From an uncultured Marivita sp. (lineage in GTDB: Bacteria; Pseudomonadota; Alphaproteobacteria; Rhodobacterales; Rhodobacteraceae): a DNA stretch of 64,000 nt. The notes beneath the pieces are model-generated. The model was not told where the DNA came from and made no database searches. It saw only the letters and a program-made list of their open reading frames with translations. Shown here piece by piece: positions 8,670-17,074 of this stretch; the stretch's first letter is position 1; the number at the start of each line of letters is the position of its first letter. The position numbers and the translations under genes were made by a program. The stretch covers positions 248,001 through 312,000 of the forward strand of contig NZ_CANKYW010000001.1 in the NCBI RefSeq assembly GCF_947488135.1, written 5' to 3'.

Positions 8670-9851
8670 ATGATCCCCTCCGTTCTGCCGACCTATTCCC
8701 GCGCGCCGCTTCATTTCGTGAAGGGCGAAGGCACCTGGCTGATCGAGGCGGACGGGCGACGCTTTCTCGACCTCGGCGCGGGCATCGCGGTGAACGCGCT
8801 GGGCCATGCGCATCCCGCACTGGCGCAGGCCTTGACCGATCAGGCGCAGAAACTCTGGCATGTGTCGAACCTCTACGAGATCCCGCAGCAGCAGGCGTTG
8901 GCTGACAAGCTGGTCGCGGCGAGCTTTGCCGATACGGTGTTCTTCACCAATTCCGGGACCGAGTCCTGCGAATTGGCGGTCAAGATGGCGCGGAAATACT
9001 GGTACGAGAAGGGCCACCCGGACAAGACCACGATCCTCACCTTCGAAGGGTCGTTCCACGGTCGATCCTCGGCCGGGATCGCGGCGGCCGGGTCGGAGAA
9101 AATGACCAAGGGTTTCGCGCCTCTGTTGCCGGGGTTCAGGCATCTGCCTTGGGGCGATCACGAGGCGCTGCATGCGGCCATCGACGATACGGTCGGCGCG
9201 ATTCTGATCGAGCCGGTGCAGGGCGAGGGTGGTATTCGGCCCTTGCCGGACCAGTGCCTGAAGGGCCTTCGCGCACTGTGCGACGAAAAGGGTTTGCTGC
9301 TGATCCTCGACGAGGTGCAATGTGGCGTGAGCCGGACCGGAAAGCTGTTCGCGCATGAATGGGCCGGGGTGACGCCGGACATCATGATGGTGGCGAAAGG
9401 CATTGGCGGAGGGTTCCCGCTTGGGGCGGTCCTCGCGACCGAAGAGGCCGCGTCGGGAATGACCGTGGGCACCCACGGGTCGACCTATGGCGGCAACCCC
9501 CTAGCCTGCGCAGTGGGCTGCGCGGTGATGGATATCGTGGCCACGCCCGCCTTCCTGGACACCGTGAACGCGCGGGCGGGGTTCCTGCGGCAGAAGCTGG
9601 AAGGACTGATCGCGGCGCACCCGGACGTGTTCGAGGGCGTGCGCGGAGCGGGCCTCATGCTGGGGCTCAAGTGCAAGGTGGCGCCGATCGACGTGGTCAA
9701 GGCGGGGTACGAATGCGGTGTGATCACGGTGCCCGCGGCGGACAACGTGGTGCGCCTGCTGCCGCCGCTGAACATCAGCGAGGACGAGATTTCCGAGGCC
9801 GTGAACCGGCTTGATTTCGCAGCGGACGCGGTCCGCGAGGCGATGGGCTAG
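8670..9851 (+). CDS. argD: Acetylornithine aminotransferase
   Basis: PLP-dependent class III aminotransferase of arginine synthesis: N-acetylglutamate semialdehyde plus glutamate to N2-acetylornithine; such enzymes often also act on succinyldiaminopimelate for lysine. The 393-residue product shows TNSGTESCELAVKMAR (cofactor phosphate loop), LDEVQCGVSRTGKLFAHE with the pyridine-nitrogen Asp, and the Schiff-base Lys in MMVAKGIGGGFPLGA near residue 244. The start at 8670 is chosen because GAGG lies six bases upstream and the protein then begins at the usual family position; an in-frame earlier start at 8634 would add 12 atypical residues. It is followed nine bases later by argF. Confidence 0.95.
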   Translation: MIPSVLPTYSRAPLHFVKGEGTWLIEADGRRFLDLGAGIAVNALGHAHPALAQALTDQAQKLWHVSNLYEIPQQQALADKLVAASFADTVFFTNSGTESCELAVKMARKYWYEKGHPDKTTILTFEGSFHGRSSAGIAAAGSEKMTKGFAPLLPGFRHLPWGDHEALHAAIDDTVGAILIEPVQGEGGIRPLPDQCLKGLRALCDEKGLLLILDEVQCGVSRTGKLFAHEWAGVTPDIMMVAKGIGGGFPLGAVLATEEAASGMTVGTHGSTYGGNPLACAVGCAVMDIVATPAFLDTVNARAGFLRQKLEGLIAAHPDVFEGVRGAGLMLGLKCKVAPIDVVKAGYECGVITVPAADNVVRLLPPLNISEDEISEAVNRLDFAADAVREAMG

Positions 9852-9860
9852 GGGAGGAAC

Positions 9861-10787
9861 ATGAAGCATTTTCTGGATATTCATAAAACCGATGCAGGCG
9901 ATCTGCGGTCCGTGATCGACCAGGCGATCACGATGAAGAGCAATCGAAACGGCCGCCCCAAGGGCGCACCGGATGACGAGCAGCCGCTGTCGGGTCGGAT
10001 GGTTGCCCTGATTTTCGAAAAACCGTCGACACGGACGCGGGTGTCTTTCGATGTTGGGGTGCGCCAGATGGGCGGGCAGACCATGGTGCTGTCGGGGTCG
10101 GACATGCAGCTTGGGCATGGCGAGACCATTGCCGACACCGCCCGGGTGATGAGCCGCTACGTCGATCTGATCATGATCCGCACCTTCGACGAGGCGGTGC
10201 TGGAGGAGATGGCCGAATATGCGACCGTTCCGGTGATCAACGGGCTGACGGACCGCACCCATCCCTGTCAGATCATGGCGGACGTGATGACCTTTGAGGA
10301 ACATCGCGGGCCGATCAAGGGCAAGAAGGTCGTGTGGTGCGGCGATGGCAACAATGTTTGTGCGTCGTTCCTGCACGCGGCGGCGCAGTTCGGGTTCGAT
10401 TTTACGTTCACCGGGCCGGTGCAGCTTGATCCCGAGATGGAATTCGTCGGTCTTGCGCGCAATGCCGGTGTGTCTGTCGCGATCGAGCGGGATCCGGTCA
10501 AGGCGGTCGATGGCGCGGACCTGGTGGTGGCCGATACCTGGGTGTCGATGCATGACGCGCAATCGGCGAAAGAGCGGCGGCACAATATGCTGCGCCCCTA
10601 CCAGGTGAATGTCGAGTTGATGAGCCACGCCAAGCCGGATGCCCTGTTCATGCATTGCCTGCCCGCGCACCGAGGCGAAGAGGTGACGTCGGAGGTGATG
10701 GATGGTCCGCAATCGGTGATCTTCGACGAGGCGGAGAACCGTTTGCATGCGCAGAAGGCGATCATGCGCTACTGCCTTGAGGTTTGA
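9861..10787 (+). CDS. argF: Ornithine carbamoyltransferase
   Basis: Joins carbamoyl phosphate and ornithine to citrulline in arginine synthesis. The 308-residue protein has the carbamoyl-phosphate motif STRTR ([14 protein letters not shown], about residues 54-67), the HPCQ motif ([11 protein letters not shown]), and the ornithine-site HCLPAHRG near the C-terminus. Its ribosome site is GGGGAGG just after the argD stop, so argD and argF form an operon. Its last 19 bases overlap the convergent Hint-protein gene tail to tail. Length and motifs are normal. Confidence 0.97.
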   Translation: MKHFLDIHKTDAGDLRSVIDQAITMKSNRNGRPKGAPDDEQPLSGRMVALIFEKPSTRTRVSFDVGVRQMGGQTMVLSGSDMQLGHGETIADTARVMSRYVDLIMIRTFDEAVLEEMAEYATVPVINGLTDRTHPCQIMADVMTFEEHRGPIKGKKVVWCGDGNNVCASFLHAAAQFGFDFTFTGPVQLDPEMEFVGLARNAGVSVAIERDPVKAVDGADLVVADTWVSMHDAQSAKERRHNMLRPYQVNVELMSHAKPDALFMHCLPAHRGEEVTSEVMDGPQSVIFDEAENRLHAQKAIMRYCLEV

Positions 10788-11902
10788 GGGCGGGGACCTT
10801 GGCTGCTTGAGTGGATCGCGTTTGCAACGTTGCGCGTCATTGACAGACTGACAGGGTTTTCGGCCCCGGTCACCTTTTTGGACCTTCGGGATAACCGCAG
10901 CTCCGCGCGCGCCTCTTTCACGCTGAGGCAGGTGCGCGCGGCAGGTCCGTTCCATGGTGTGCCTTCGGCGAATGGCCCGGGGAACACGTGTTGCAGGACG
11001 TGAAACTCTTGTGGCGTGAGCGCCTGCGTGACCATCGGCCCGAGCAGCAGCGTCTCGGATAGGCATCCGTTCGCGGTGACGATCTCGTGTCGGCGGCAGG
11101 CGAAATGAACCCATGTGATGGATTTGCGGCCACGCATCTGGCGAATGCCCGGAAGCATGGTCAGTGATTTCGCTGGAATCAGGGCCTCCCGCGTGAATTC
11201 CCGTTTCAACTGTTGCCGACCGCCGACCAGAATGCGGTGCTGTGGCGAGACAACGAGGTCGTCGCTTGGGCGATCAGGGCCGAGGGCGCCTGCGCTGATC
11301 AAGACGGGCCTTGCGCCTTCTGTCGCTTCGTCGAGAGATTCGGTTCGCTGACGGGTCCAAAGGACTGGCTGCGCGCCGTGATCGAGGGTCGAGACCGGAT
11401 CATCGGGCGCGAGATCCTCGACGGCGCGTGGTCCCGCCGGGGTGTCGATCAGCGTGCCTTCCGCGAAGCAGACGGTTTGGTAGGTTGCCGCGTTGTTCTG
11501 ATCGGATGTCCAGAAGCCATTTGGTGTCGACGGTCCACCCCCATTGGTCCAGTACCAATTTTCGAGATCATGGCCGGGGGACCAGACGATCTGAACGGGA
11601 TCCCCCGTGGCGCTATCGGTTCCCTCGAAAACCACAGCGCCTTGTCCCGGCCCGACGTAATCGCTGCGGATGACGGTCGCATCTTCAACGGAACGCGCGG
11701 TGCCGGCGTCCGACCAGGACAGGTCATAGGTGTCACCAATGCCGAACTCACGGGGAGAGGGATCCCCGGGGTTGGAGGTGATCACGAGATCCGTGGTGGC
11801 GTCGGGCGGATAGTCGAAATAGCTGTAATCCGGGGTCGCATTCACGTTGCTACCGCTTGCAGATGCGAATTCGTTATTGACCGCGTTGATGACGACGACC
11901 AT
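10769..11902 (-). CDS. Hint-domain protein (Hint_2 type), secreted-type architecture
   Basis: 377-residue protein with a Hint (hedgehog/intein) domain beginning at [20 protein letters not shown] (about residue 143). The Cys that would act in the intein-like N-S acyl shift is present, as is the block-B-like SPQHRILV. No C-terminal His-Asn of a true splicing intein is seen, and no interrupted host gene exists, so this is not a splicing intein. The N-terminal 140 residues are Asp-, Gly- and Ser-rich, like the beta-rich domains of secreted Rhodobacterales proteins of this group; no Sec signal peptide is seen. A ribosome site AGGGAG precedes the ATG. The biological role of these abundant proteins is unknown. 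Confidence 0.8.
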   Translation of the reverse strand: MVVVINAVNNEFASASGSNVNATPDYSYFDYPPDATTDLVITSNPGDPSPREFGIGDTYDLSWSDAGTARSVEDATVIRSDYVGPGQGAVVFEGTDSATGDPVQIVWSPGHDLENWYWTNGGGPSTPNGFWTSDQNNAATYQTVCFAEGTLIDTPAGPRAVEDLAPDDPVSTLDHGAQPVLWTRQRTESLDEATEGARPVLISAGALGPDRPSDDLVVSPQHRILVGGRQQLKREFTREALIPAKSLTMLPGIRQMRGRKSITWVHFACRRHEIVTANGCLSETLLLGPMVTQALTPQEFHVLQHVFPGPFAEGTPWNGPAARTCLSVKEARAELRLSRRSKKVTGAENPVSLSMTRNVANAIHSSSQGPRPQTSRQ

Positions 11903-11977
11903 GGCCCAGCTCCCTGTTCGGGGGCAGTTTCGGCCAAAATCGTTGACAGGTGTTTAAGTGCCGAACGCAGGTTCGTT

Positions 11978-12196
11978 CTAGGGCACGTCATCCACGCCAG
12001 ACCCGCCCCAAGGGTGACAGCGCGCGATGCGTTTCGCGGCGAGCCAGCTGCCCTTAAGCCCGCCATGTTTTCTCAGCGCTTCGAGCGCGTAAGCCGAGCA
12101 GGTCGGGTGGTATCGGCAATTGTGGCCGACCCAGGGGCTGAAAATCAGACGGTAGGCCCGAACGGGCAGAGACAGTGTCCAGGCGAGGGGGGTCAT
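11978..12196 (-). CDS. yidD: Membrane protein insertion efficiency factor YidD
   Basis: 72-residue protein with the full YidD signature: an N-terminal amphipathic stretch ([10 protein letters not shown]) then the Cys-rich core [19 protein letters not shown] and [13 protein letters not shown]. YidD acts at the inner membrane near YidC to help insertion of membrane proteins. The start at 12196 overlaps the rnpA stop by four bases (ATGA) and gives the standard beginning MTPLAW; a longer upstream frame is only rnpA out of frame. yidC, often next, is not here. Confidence 0.93.
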   Translation of the reverse strand: MTPLAWTLSLPVRAYRLIFSPWVGHNCRYHPTCSAYALEALRKHGGLKGSWLAAKRIARCHPWGGSGVDDVP

Positions 12197-12597
12197 CGCT
12201 GCGCGTGGATCTTGCGCAGGGCGTAGACGAGATCGCCCTTGAGCGCATCGAACGGCCGGTCGATGGTCACGCCCGGACGACCGATCAGGACGTAGTCCCA
12301 TCCCGGTTGCGCACCGGGCAACAGCGCTTCGGCCGCAACGGCGCGCAGACGGCGCTTGGCGCGGTTGCGGGCAACGGCGTTGCCGATCTTTTTGGAGCAG
12401 GTGTAGCCGACGCGGATGGTCGGATCGTCGTCACCACGGTCGCGCGCCTGAACGAGCATGCCATCCGTGCCACGGCGCAGGGCGCGGGCGGCGCGCAGAA
12501 AATCGGCGCGGTGGCGCAGAACGGTGAGCTTCGGACATGACGACACCACCGGAGGCTTGGTTCCCCTTGTGTCCAAGGAGGCCTCCGGCGGTGTCAT
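12193..12597 (-). CDS. rnpA: Ribonuclease P protein component
   Basis: Small basic protein that binds the RNase P RNA and helps cleave the 5' leaders of pre-tRNAs. The 134 residues include the core [15 protein letters not shown] and the RNR motif region [13 protein letters not shown], with the conserved YVLIGRPG strand afterwards. The roughly 23-residue N-terminal extension before LTVL is common in this order. It lies 28 bases after rpmH and overlaps yidD, the standard rpmH-rnpA-yidD arrangement. Confidence 0.94.
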   Translation of the reverse strand: MTPPEASLDTRGTKPPVVSSCPKLTVLRHRADFLRAARALRRGTDGMLVQARDRGDDDPTIRVGYTCSKKIGNAVARNRAKRRLRAVAAEALLPGAQPGWDYVLIGRPGVTIDRPFDALKGDLVYALRKIHAQR

Positions 12598-12625
12598 GTC
12601 AGATGTCCTGAAAGGTCGCGGGCGC

Positions 12626-12760
12626 TTATGCGCTCAGCGACTTGCGGCCACGGGCGCGGCGCGCGTTCAGAATCTTGCGGCCAGCCTTGGTGGCCATGCG
12701 CGCACGGAAACCGTGGCGGCGCTTGCGAACGAGGTTCGAGGGCTGATAGGTGCGTTTCAT
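12626..12760 (-). CDS. rpmH: 50S ribosomal protein L34
   Basis: 44-residue, very basic ribosomal protein beginning [18 protein letters not shown] and ending RKSLSA, an essentially textbook L34. The real start is the ATG at 12760; longer open frames upstream on the same strand have no ribosomal character. It is the first gene of rpmH-rnpA-yidD and has a near-consensus promoter 68-96 bases upstream. Confidence 0.97.
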
Positions 12761-12827
12761 CGCGTCCAACTCCGTTTGATCGGGCCGGGCCGCGCGGATT
12801 CGGCGACCGGTCATGTTCGAAGCCCGT

Positions 12828-12856
12828 GCTATAGGCAGGTGCTTTTGCGTTGTCAA
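12828..12856 (-). promoter_or_regulatory. Sigma70 promoter of rpmH-rnpA-yidD
   Basis: On the minus strand: TTGACA (-35, 12856-12851), a 17-base spacer, and TATAGC (-10, 12833-12828). The -35 is a perfect match and the spacer is optimal. Transcription would start near 12821, leaving a leader of about 60 bases before the rpmH ATG. This is the best promoter by eye in the window. Confidence 0.8.
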
Positions 12857-12899
12857 ACACTGTGACCGGGATTTTCGGGGTTTTCGGGTCGGACGGGTG

Positions 12900-12997
12900 A
12901 GAAGATGCGATGACGCATCTTCTGCGTTCCATGATGGAACGCTGCCCCCGTCGCGCTGTCGGGGGCATCCGCCGAGATACTTGGACACCGAAGATGA
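12900..12997. repeat. Rhodobacterales-type intergenic hairpin repeat, copy 2
   Basis: Three perfect hairpins in series: AGAAGATGCG/CGCATCTTCT (12900-12923), GCGTTCCA/TGGAACGC (12924-12942) and TGCCCCCG/CGGGGGCA (12943-12967). They are followed by CCGCCGAGATACTTGGACAC and GAAGATGA. The tail matches that of the 8401 copy (CCG-AG-TAT/C-TTGGA-GAAGA), while the hairpin sequences differ, so structure and tail are conserved rather than the whole sequence. Confidence 0.65.
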
Positions 12998-13258
12998 CCG
13001 GCGGTTCGGATATTGCGAAGGGCATTTTCTGCAACAAAGCCACACGGCCGCGTGTGCTGCTGACACAGACTGCAATAAATTTGCGGGCCGCACGGGCCCA
13101 ATGTTTCAATTCCGGCGCGGGATGAAGGGATTCTCACGTAAACCACCGACCCCGTTCAAGCGGGCGTGAGGCGGGTGTTGCTGGTGGGCTGCAAGGGTCA
13201 TGTTTTGGGGGACTGACACACATCACTTGAAGAGGCGGCCCGCCCCGGCCTGTATGAC

Positions 13259-13993
13259 ATGACCGATATGACAGACACTCAAGACACCCCGGCGTGGAAG
13301 CGATACGCGCCCATGATCGCGATCGGCGCCGTGGCGCTGGTCGGTGCGTTCACCTTGCGCGATTACCTGAGCTTCGAGACGCTGGCCGCGAACCGCGAGG
13401 CGCTGACGGCATTCAGGGATTCGAATTACGTGCTGACGGTCGGGGTGTTTATCCTGGCCTATGTCGCGATTGTCGGATTTTCCTTGCCCGGAGCCACCAT
13501 CGCCACTTTGACGGGCGGGTTTCTCTTCGGCGTCTTCCCGGGCGCTTTGTTCAATGTTCTGGCGGCGACGCTGGGTGCGACGGTGATCTTCCTCGCGGCG
13601 CGTTACGGTCTTGGCGACAGGCTTGCCGCCAAGATGGAGGCCGGTGAAGGCACGGTGCGCAAGATCAAGGACGGGATCGATGAGAACCAGTGGTCGATGC
13701 TGTTCCTGATCCGGCTGGTGCCGGCGGTGCCGTTCTTCGTGGCGAATATCGTGCCTGCCTTGGTGGGCGTGCCGCTTTACAGATTCTTCGTATCGACCTT
13801 CCTTGGGATCATCCCCGGCGGTGTGGTCTACACCTCGGTCGGGGCTGGATTGGGCGAGGTGTTCGCCCGTGGTGAGACACCGAACCTCGGCATCATCTTC
13901 GAGCCGCAGATCCTCTTGCCGATCCTCGGCCTGTGTGTGCTGGCCGCGTTGCCGATCGTGTTGAAAGCCGTGCGCGGCAAGAAGGGGCTGTGA
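13259..13993 (+). CDS. TVP38/TMEM64 (VTT domain) membrane protein
   Basis: 244-residue polytopic membrane protein of the VTT/SNARE-associated family (DedA superfamily). Hydrophobic helices lie at about residues 18-36, 59-80, 83-110, 152-180, 185-205 and 215-235. The core has FSLPGATIATLTGGFLFG and the family signature region RLVPAVPFFVANIVPALVGV followed by FFVSTFLGIIPGGVVYTSVG. Members are thought to move lipids or act as transporters; the substrate is not known. The stop codon overlaps the GTG start of the next flavoenzyme gene, a pairing seen in many proteobacteria. Confidence 0.88.
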   Translation: MTDMTDTQDTPAWKRYAPMIAIGAVALVGAFTLRDYLSFETLAANREALTAFRDSNYVLTVGVFILAYVAIVGFSLPGATIATLTGGFLFGVFPGALFNVLAATLGATVIFLAARYGLGDRLAAKMEAGEGTVRKIKDGIDENQWSMLFLIRLVPAVPFFVANIVPALVGVPLYRFFVSTFLGIIPGGVVYTSVGAGLGEVFARGETPNLGIIFEPQILLPILGLCVLAALPIVLKAVRGKKGL

Positions 13994-15414
13994 TCGTGGA
14001 AAAGATCAAGACGGATATTCTGGTCGTCGGCGCAGGGTCCGGAGGGCTTTCGGTGGCGGCGGGTGCCGTGCAGATGGGGGCAAGCGTTGTCCTGCTCGAA
14101 GCGCACAAGATGGGGGGCGATTGCCTCAACTACGGCTGCGTTCCGTCAAAGGCGCTGATCGCCTCGGCCAAGACAGCCTATGCCATGCGCCATGCCGATC
14201 GCTACGGCATCGCGAGCGTCACGCCGCAGGTGGATTACGCCGCTGCGAAGGATCACGTGGCCGATGTCATCAGCCAGATCGAACCCGTAGACAGCCAGGA
14301 ACGGTTCGAAGGCTTGGGGGTTCGGGTGATCCGCGAATACGGGCGCTTCGTGTCACCGACCGAGGTGGAAGCCGGTGACTACCGCATCAGCGCGCGCCGC
14401 ATCGTCATCGCGACCGGGTCATCGCCCTTTGTCCCGCCGATCCCCGGTTTGGACAAGACCCCCTACATCACCAACGAAACGCTTTGGGAGTTGCGAGAGC
14501 AGCCCGAGCACTTGCTGGTCATCGGGGGCGGCCCCATCGGCATGGAGATGGCGCAGGCGCATCTGCGCTTGGGTTCGAAAGTGACGGTGATCGAAGGCGA
14601 CCGCGCGCTGGGCAAGGACGACCCGGAAATGGCCGGGATCGTTCTGGACAGCCTGCGCGAGGAAGGGCTCGAGATCGCGGAAGGTTCGAACGCAAAGGAA
14701 GTGCGCGGCACCGAAGGTGCGATCGAGGTCGAAACCGAAGATGGCCGCGTGTTCAAGGGCACCCACGTCCTCGTCGCGGTCGGGCGCAAGTCTAACACAG
14801 CGGGTCTCGATCTGGATAAAGCCGGGATCAAGACCACCAAGTCCGGGATCGCCGTGGACGACATGATGCGCACGTCGAACAAGAAGGTTTACGCCATCGG
14901 CGATGTGGCCGGTGGACTGCAATTCACCCATGTGGCGGGATACCACGCCGGTGTGATCATCCGCTCCATGCTGTTCGGCCTGCCGTCCAAGGCCACCACA
15001 CGTCATATCCCGTGGGTGACATATACCCAGCCCGAACTGGCACAGGTCGGGCTGACCGAGGCGCAGGCGAAAAAGGAACACGGGCCCAAGCTCGAGGTCG
15101 TGCGGTTCCACTACAGCCACAATGACCGTGCCATCGCCGAGCGCAAGACACGCGGGCTGATCAAGGTTATGGTGGTCAAAGGCAAGCCGGTGGGCGCGTC
15201 GATTGCCGGAGAACAGGCGGGTGAACTGATCAACCTGTGGGCGCTGGTCATCGCCAACAAGATGAAGATGAGCCAGATCGCCAACATGGTCGCGCCGTAT
15301 CCGACGATCGGAGAGCTTAACAAACGTGCTGCGGGAACTTACTTCTCGCCTCGACTGTTTGAGAGTGAGTTGGTGAAGAAAGTTGTTGGATTTGTTCAGA
15401 AATGGCTTCCCTGA
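13990..15414 (+). CDS. FAD-dependent pyridine nucleotide-disulfide oxidoreductase (mercuric reductase/lipoamide dehydrogenase-like)
   Basis: 474-residue flavoprotein of the class I disulfide reductase family. N-terminal FAD site ILVVGAGSGGLSVA; redox disulfide CLNYGC inside GGDCLNYGCVPSKALI; NAD(P) Rossmann GGGPIGMEMAQA; second FAD motif YAIGDVAGG; C-terminal dimerisation domain with the YPTIGE segment. It lacks the N-terminal metal-binding domain and the C-terminal Cys pair of true MerA, and no lipoate enzyme complex is near, so its electron acceptor is unknown. The GTG start at 13990 overlaps the VTT stop (GTGA) and has AAGGGG upstream; a GTG two codons on is the alternative. Confidence 0.85.
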   Translation: MIVEKIKTDILVVGAGSGGLSVAAGAVQMGASVVLLEAHKMGGDCLNYGCVPSKALIASAKTAYAMRHADRYGIASVTPQVDYAAAKDHVADVISQIEPVDSQERFEGLGVRVIREYGRFVSPTEVEAGDYRISARRIVIATGSSPFVPPIPGLDKTPYITNETLWELREQPEHLLVIGGGPIGMEMAQAHLRLGSKVTVIEGDRALGKDDPEMAGIVLDSLREEGLEIAEGSNAKEVRGTEGAIEVETEDGRVFKGTHVLVAVGRKSNTAGLDLDKAGIKTTKSGIAVDDMMRTSNKKVYAIGDVAGGLQFTHVAGYHAGVIIRSMLFGLPSKATTRHIPWVTYTQPELAQVGLTEAQAKKEHGPKLEVVRFHYSHNDRAIAERKTRGLIKVMVVKGKPVGASIAGEQAGELINLWALVIANKMKMSQIANMVAPYPTIGELNKRAAGTYFSPRLFESELVKKVVGFVQKWLP

Positions 15415-15438
15415 TGTGACCGTCCCGAGGGCGATCGC

Positions 15439-16830
15439 ATGATCAATTCGCTGTCGGGCCGTTTTCTGATCCTGACCACCGTCTTCGTAATGCTGGCGGA
15501 AGTACTTATTTTTGTGCCGTCCGTCGCCCGCTACCGCGAGGATTTTCTGCTCAATCGTCTCGAACGGGCGCAGATCGCGTCGCTGGCCTTGCTTGCCGAC
15601 GACATGATCGATTCCGAACTCGAAGAAGAACTCCTGCTGAATGCGGGTGTCTTCAACGTGGTTCTGCGGCGCGATGAGGTGCGGCAACTGGTCCTGTCCT
15701 CGCCCATGCCCGGTGAGGTGGATGCGACCTACGATCTGCGCGAGGCCACGGCGCTGTCGTTGATCCGTGACGCCATGCACCGGTTGATCACGCCGGAGCC
15801 CGAGATGATCCGCGTGATCGGTAATCCGTTCCGCGACGGTGGGTTGCTGATCGAGATCACGCTTGAAACAAGCGAATTGCGCGCCGCCATGGTGGATTAT
15901 GGCCTGCGCATCCTGGTTTTGTCGGCGGTGATCTCGATTGTCACGGCGGGTTTGTTGTTCCTTGCGGTGCGGGTGCTCTTGGTGAAGCCGATCAAGGGCG
16001 TCGTCGGCCATATGCAAAGCTATGCCAAAGCGCCGGAAGACGCGCGCCGGATCATCAAGCCGACGGCCAGCGTCACCGAGCTGCGCGAGGCGGAAGAGGC
16101 GTTGCAATCGTTGCAAACACAGTTGACGCAAGCGCTGAAGCAAAAAGAACGGCTGGCCCAACTGGGCGGTGCCGTTGCCCGGGTCAGCCATGACCTGCGC
16201 AATATCCTCACCTCGGCCCAGCTTTTCACCGACCGCATCGAGATGAGCGAGGACCCGGCGGTGAAACGCATGGCGCCCAAGCTCGTCAATTCGATCACGC
16301 GCGCCGTGTCGCTCTGCGAGAGCACGCTTGCCTTTGGTCGGGCCGAGGAGCCGGCCCCTGTGCTGACGCTTGTCAACCTGGCCCAGATCGTCGTCGATGT
16401 GCTGGACAGCGAACGGCTGGCCATCGGCGATTTCGACCTCAGCCTGAGCGAGGACGTCCCCGGAAGTCTCATGGTGCGCGCTGATCCCGAACAGATGCAT
16501 CGCGTGCTGTCCAATCTCGTCCGAAACGCCCGTCAGGCCATCGTCGGATCCGGACAGCCGGGTGAGATCAATATCTCGGCCCGCGCGGGCGACGACGTGT
16601 GGTGCATCGACGTCACGGATACCGGCCCCGGTCTGCCGCCGAAAGCCAAGGAATACCTGTTTCAGCCTTTCCAGGGAGGCGCGCGCAAGGGCGGGAGCGG
16701 TCTTGGGCTGGCCATCGCGGAAGAGCTCGTGCGCGGCCACGGTGGGACGCTGACCCTGCTCAGCAGCGACGCGACCGGCACCAAGTTCCGCATCCAGTTG
16801 CCGATGGGCGAATTGACCCTAAGGAAGTGA
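15439..16830 (+). CDS. Membrane sensor histidine kinase (orphan)
   Basis: 463-residue kinase. Two transmembrane helices (about 9-27 and 155-177) frame a periplasmic sensor of about 125 residues of unknown ligand. A HAMP-like linker and coiled coil (about 178-245) follow, then the phosphoacceptor His in VSHDLRNILTSAQ near residue 250. The ATPase domain has the N box NLVRNARQAI, G1 DTGPGLP and G2 GGSGLGLAIAEEL. No response regulator gene is adjacent, so the partner must be elsewhere. It lies 24 bases after the flavoenzyme gene and could be co-transcribed with it, which makes a redox or envelope signal conceivable but unproven. Confidence 0.88.
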   Translation: MINSLSGRFLILTTVFVMLAEVLIFVPSVARYREDFLLNRLERAQIASLALLADDMIDSELEEELLLNAGVFNVVLRRDEVRQLVLSSPMPGEVDATYDLREATALSLIRDAMHRLITPEPEMIRVIGNPFRDGGLLIEITLETSELRAAMVDYGLRILVLSAVISIVTAGLLFLAVRVLLVKPIKGVVGHMQSYAKAPEDARRIIKPTASVTELREAEEALQSLQTQLTQALKQKERLAQLGGAVARVSHDLRNILTSAQLFTDRIEMSEDPAVKRMAPKLVNSITRAVSLCESTLAFGRAEEPAPVLTLVNLAQIVVDVLDSERLAIGDFDLSLSEDVPGSLMVRADPEQMHRVLSNLVRNARQAIVGSGQPGEINISARAGDDVWCIDVTDTGPGLPPKAKEYLFQPFQGGARKGGSGLGLAIAEELVRGHGGTLTLLSSDATGTKFRIQLPMGELTLRK

Positions 16831-16862
16831 ACGGCCCCTCGGGATTTGTTGGAAATTTACGC

Positions 16863-16891
16863 TTGCATCGCCCTGACACTGCGTCTATCCC
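16863..16891 (+). promoter_or_regulatory. Promoter of tRNA-Arg
   Basis: TTGCAT (-35, 16863-16868), a 17-base spacer and TATCCC (-10, 16886-16891), ending ten bases before the mature tRNA. The position and spacing fit a tRNA promoter with a very short leader. Confidence 0.5.
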
Positions 16892-16900
16892 ACGCCTCGT

Positions 16901-16977
16901 GGACCGATAGCTCAGCTGGATAGAGTACTTGACTACGAATCAAGGGGTCGGGGGTTCGAATCCTCCTCGGTCCGCCA
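16901..16977 (+). tRNA. tRNA-Arg (anticodon ACG)
   Basis: 77 bases including an encoded CCA. Acceptor arms GGACCGA/TCGGTCC pair fully; the D arm has AGCTCAGCTGGATAGAGT; the anticodon stem CTTGA/TCAAG closes the loop CTACGAA with anticodon ACG; the T arm has GGTTCGAATCC. The A34 would be edited to inosine by TadA. A 5-bp stem AAATC/GATTT lies just downstream. No integrase or att duplication was seen near its 3' end. Confidence 0.97.
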
Positions 16978-17074
16978 CTTTTCCTTAAATCATCAGATTT
17001 CATCGCCGATTACGCCTGATCCGGGACATTTCACGCTCCTGAAGTCGCCTGAATTTCAGACACGGGGCGCGCGT

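Larger units (their letters stand above)
12761..13258. other. Intergenic region between rpmH and the VTT gene
   Basis: No gene found in 498 bases. It holds the rpmH promoter (12828-12856), the three-hairpin repeat (12900-12997), and a small hairpin CACACG-GCCG-CGTGTG (13041-13056). The open frames crossing it on both strands lack ribosome sites and family resemblance. Confidence 0.6.

Noticed and set aside
10769-11902. The Hint-domain protein as an intein
   Set aside because: No C-terminal His-Asn splice block and no split host protein; it is a free Hint_2 protein.
14419-16740. 773-codon minus-strand frame opposite the flavoenzyme and histidine kinase
   Set aside because: Both plus-strand genes have complete motifs; this frame is an antisense product of codon bias.
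16901-17074. tRNA-Arg as an integration site of a mobile element
   Set aside because: No integrase, no duplicated tRNA end and no composition change is visible next to it.
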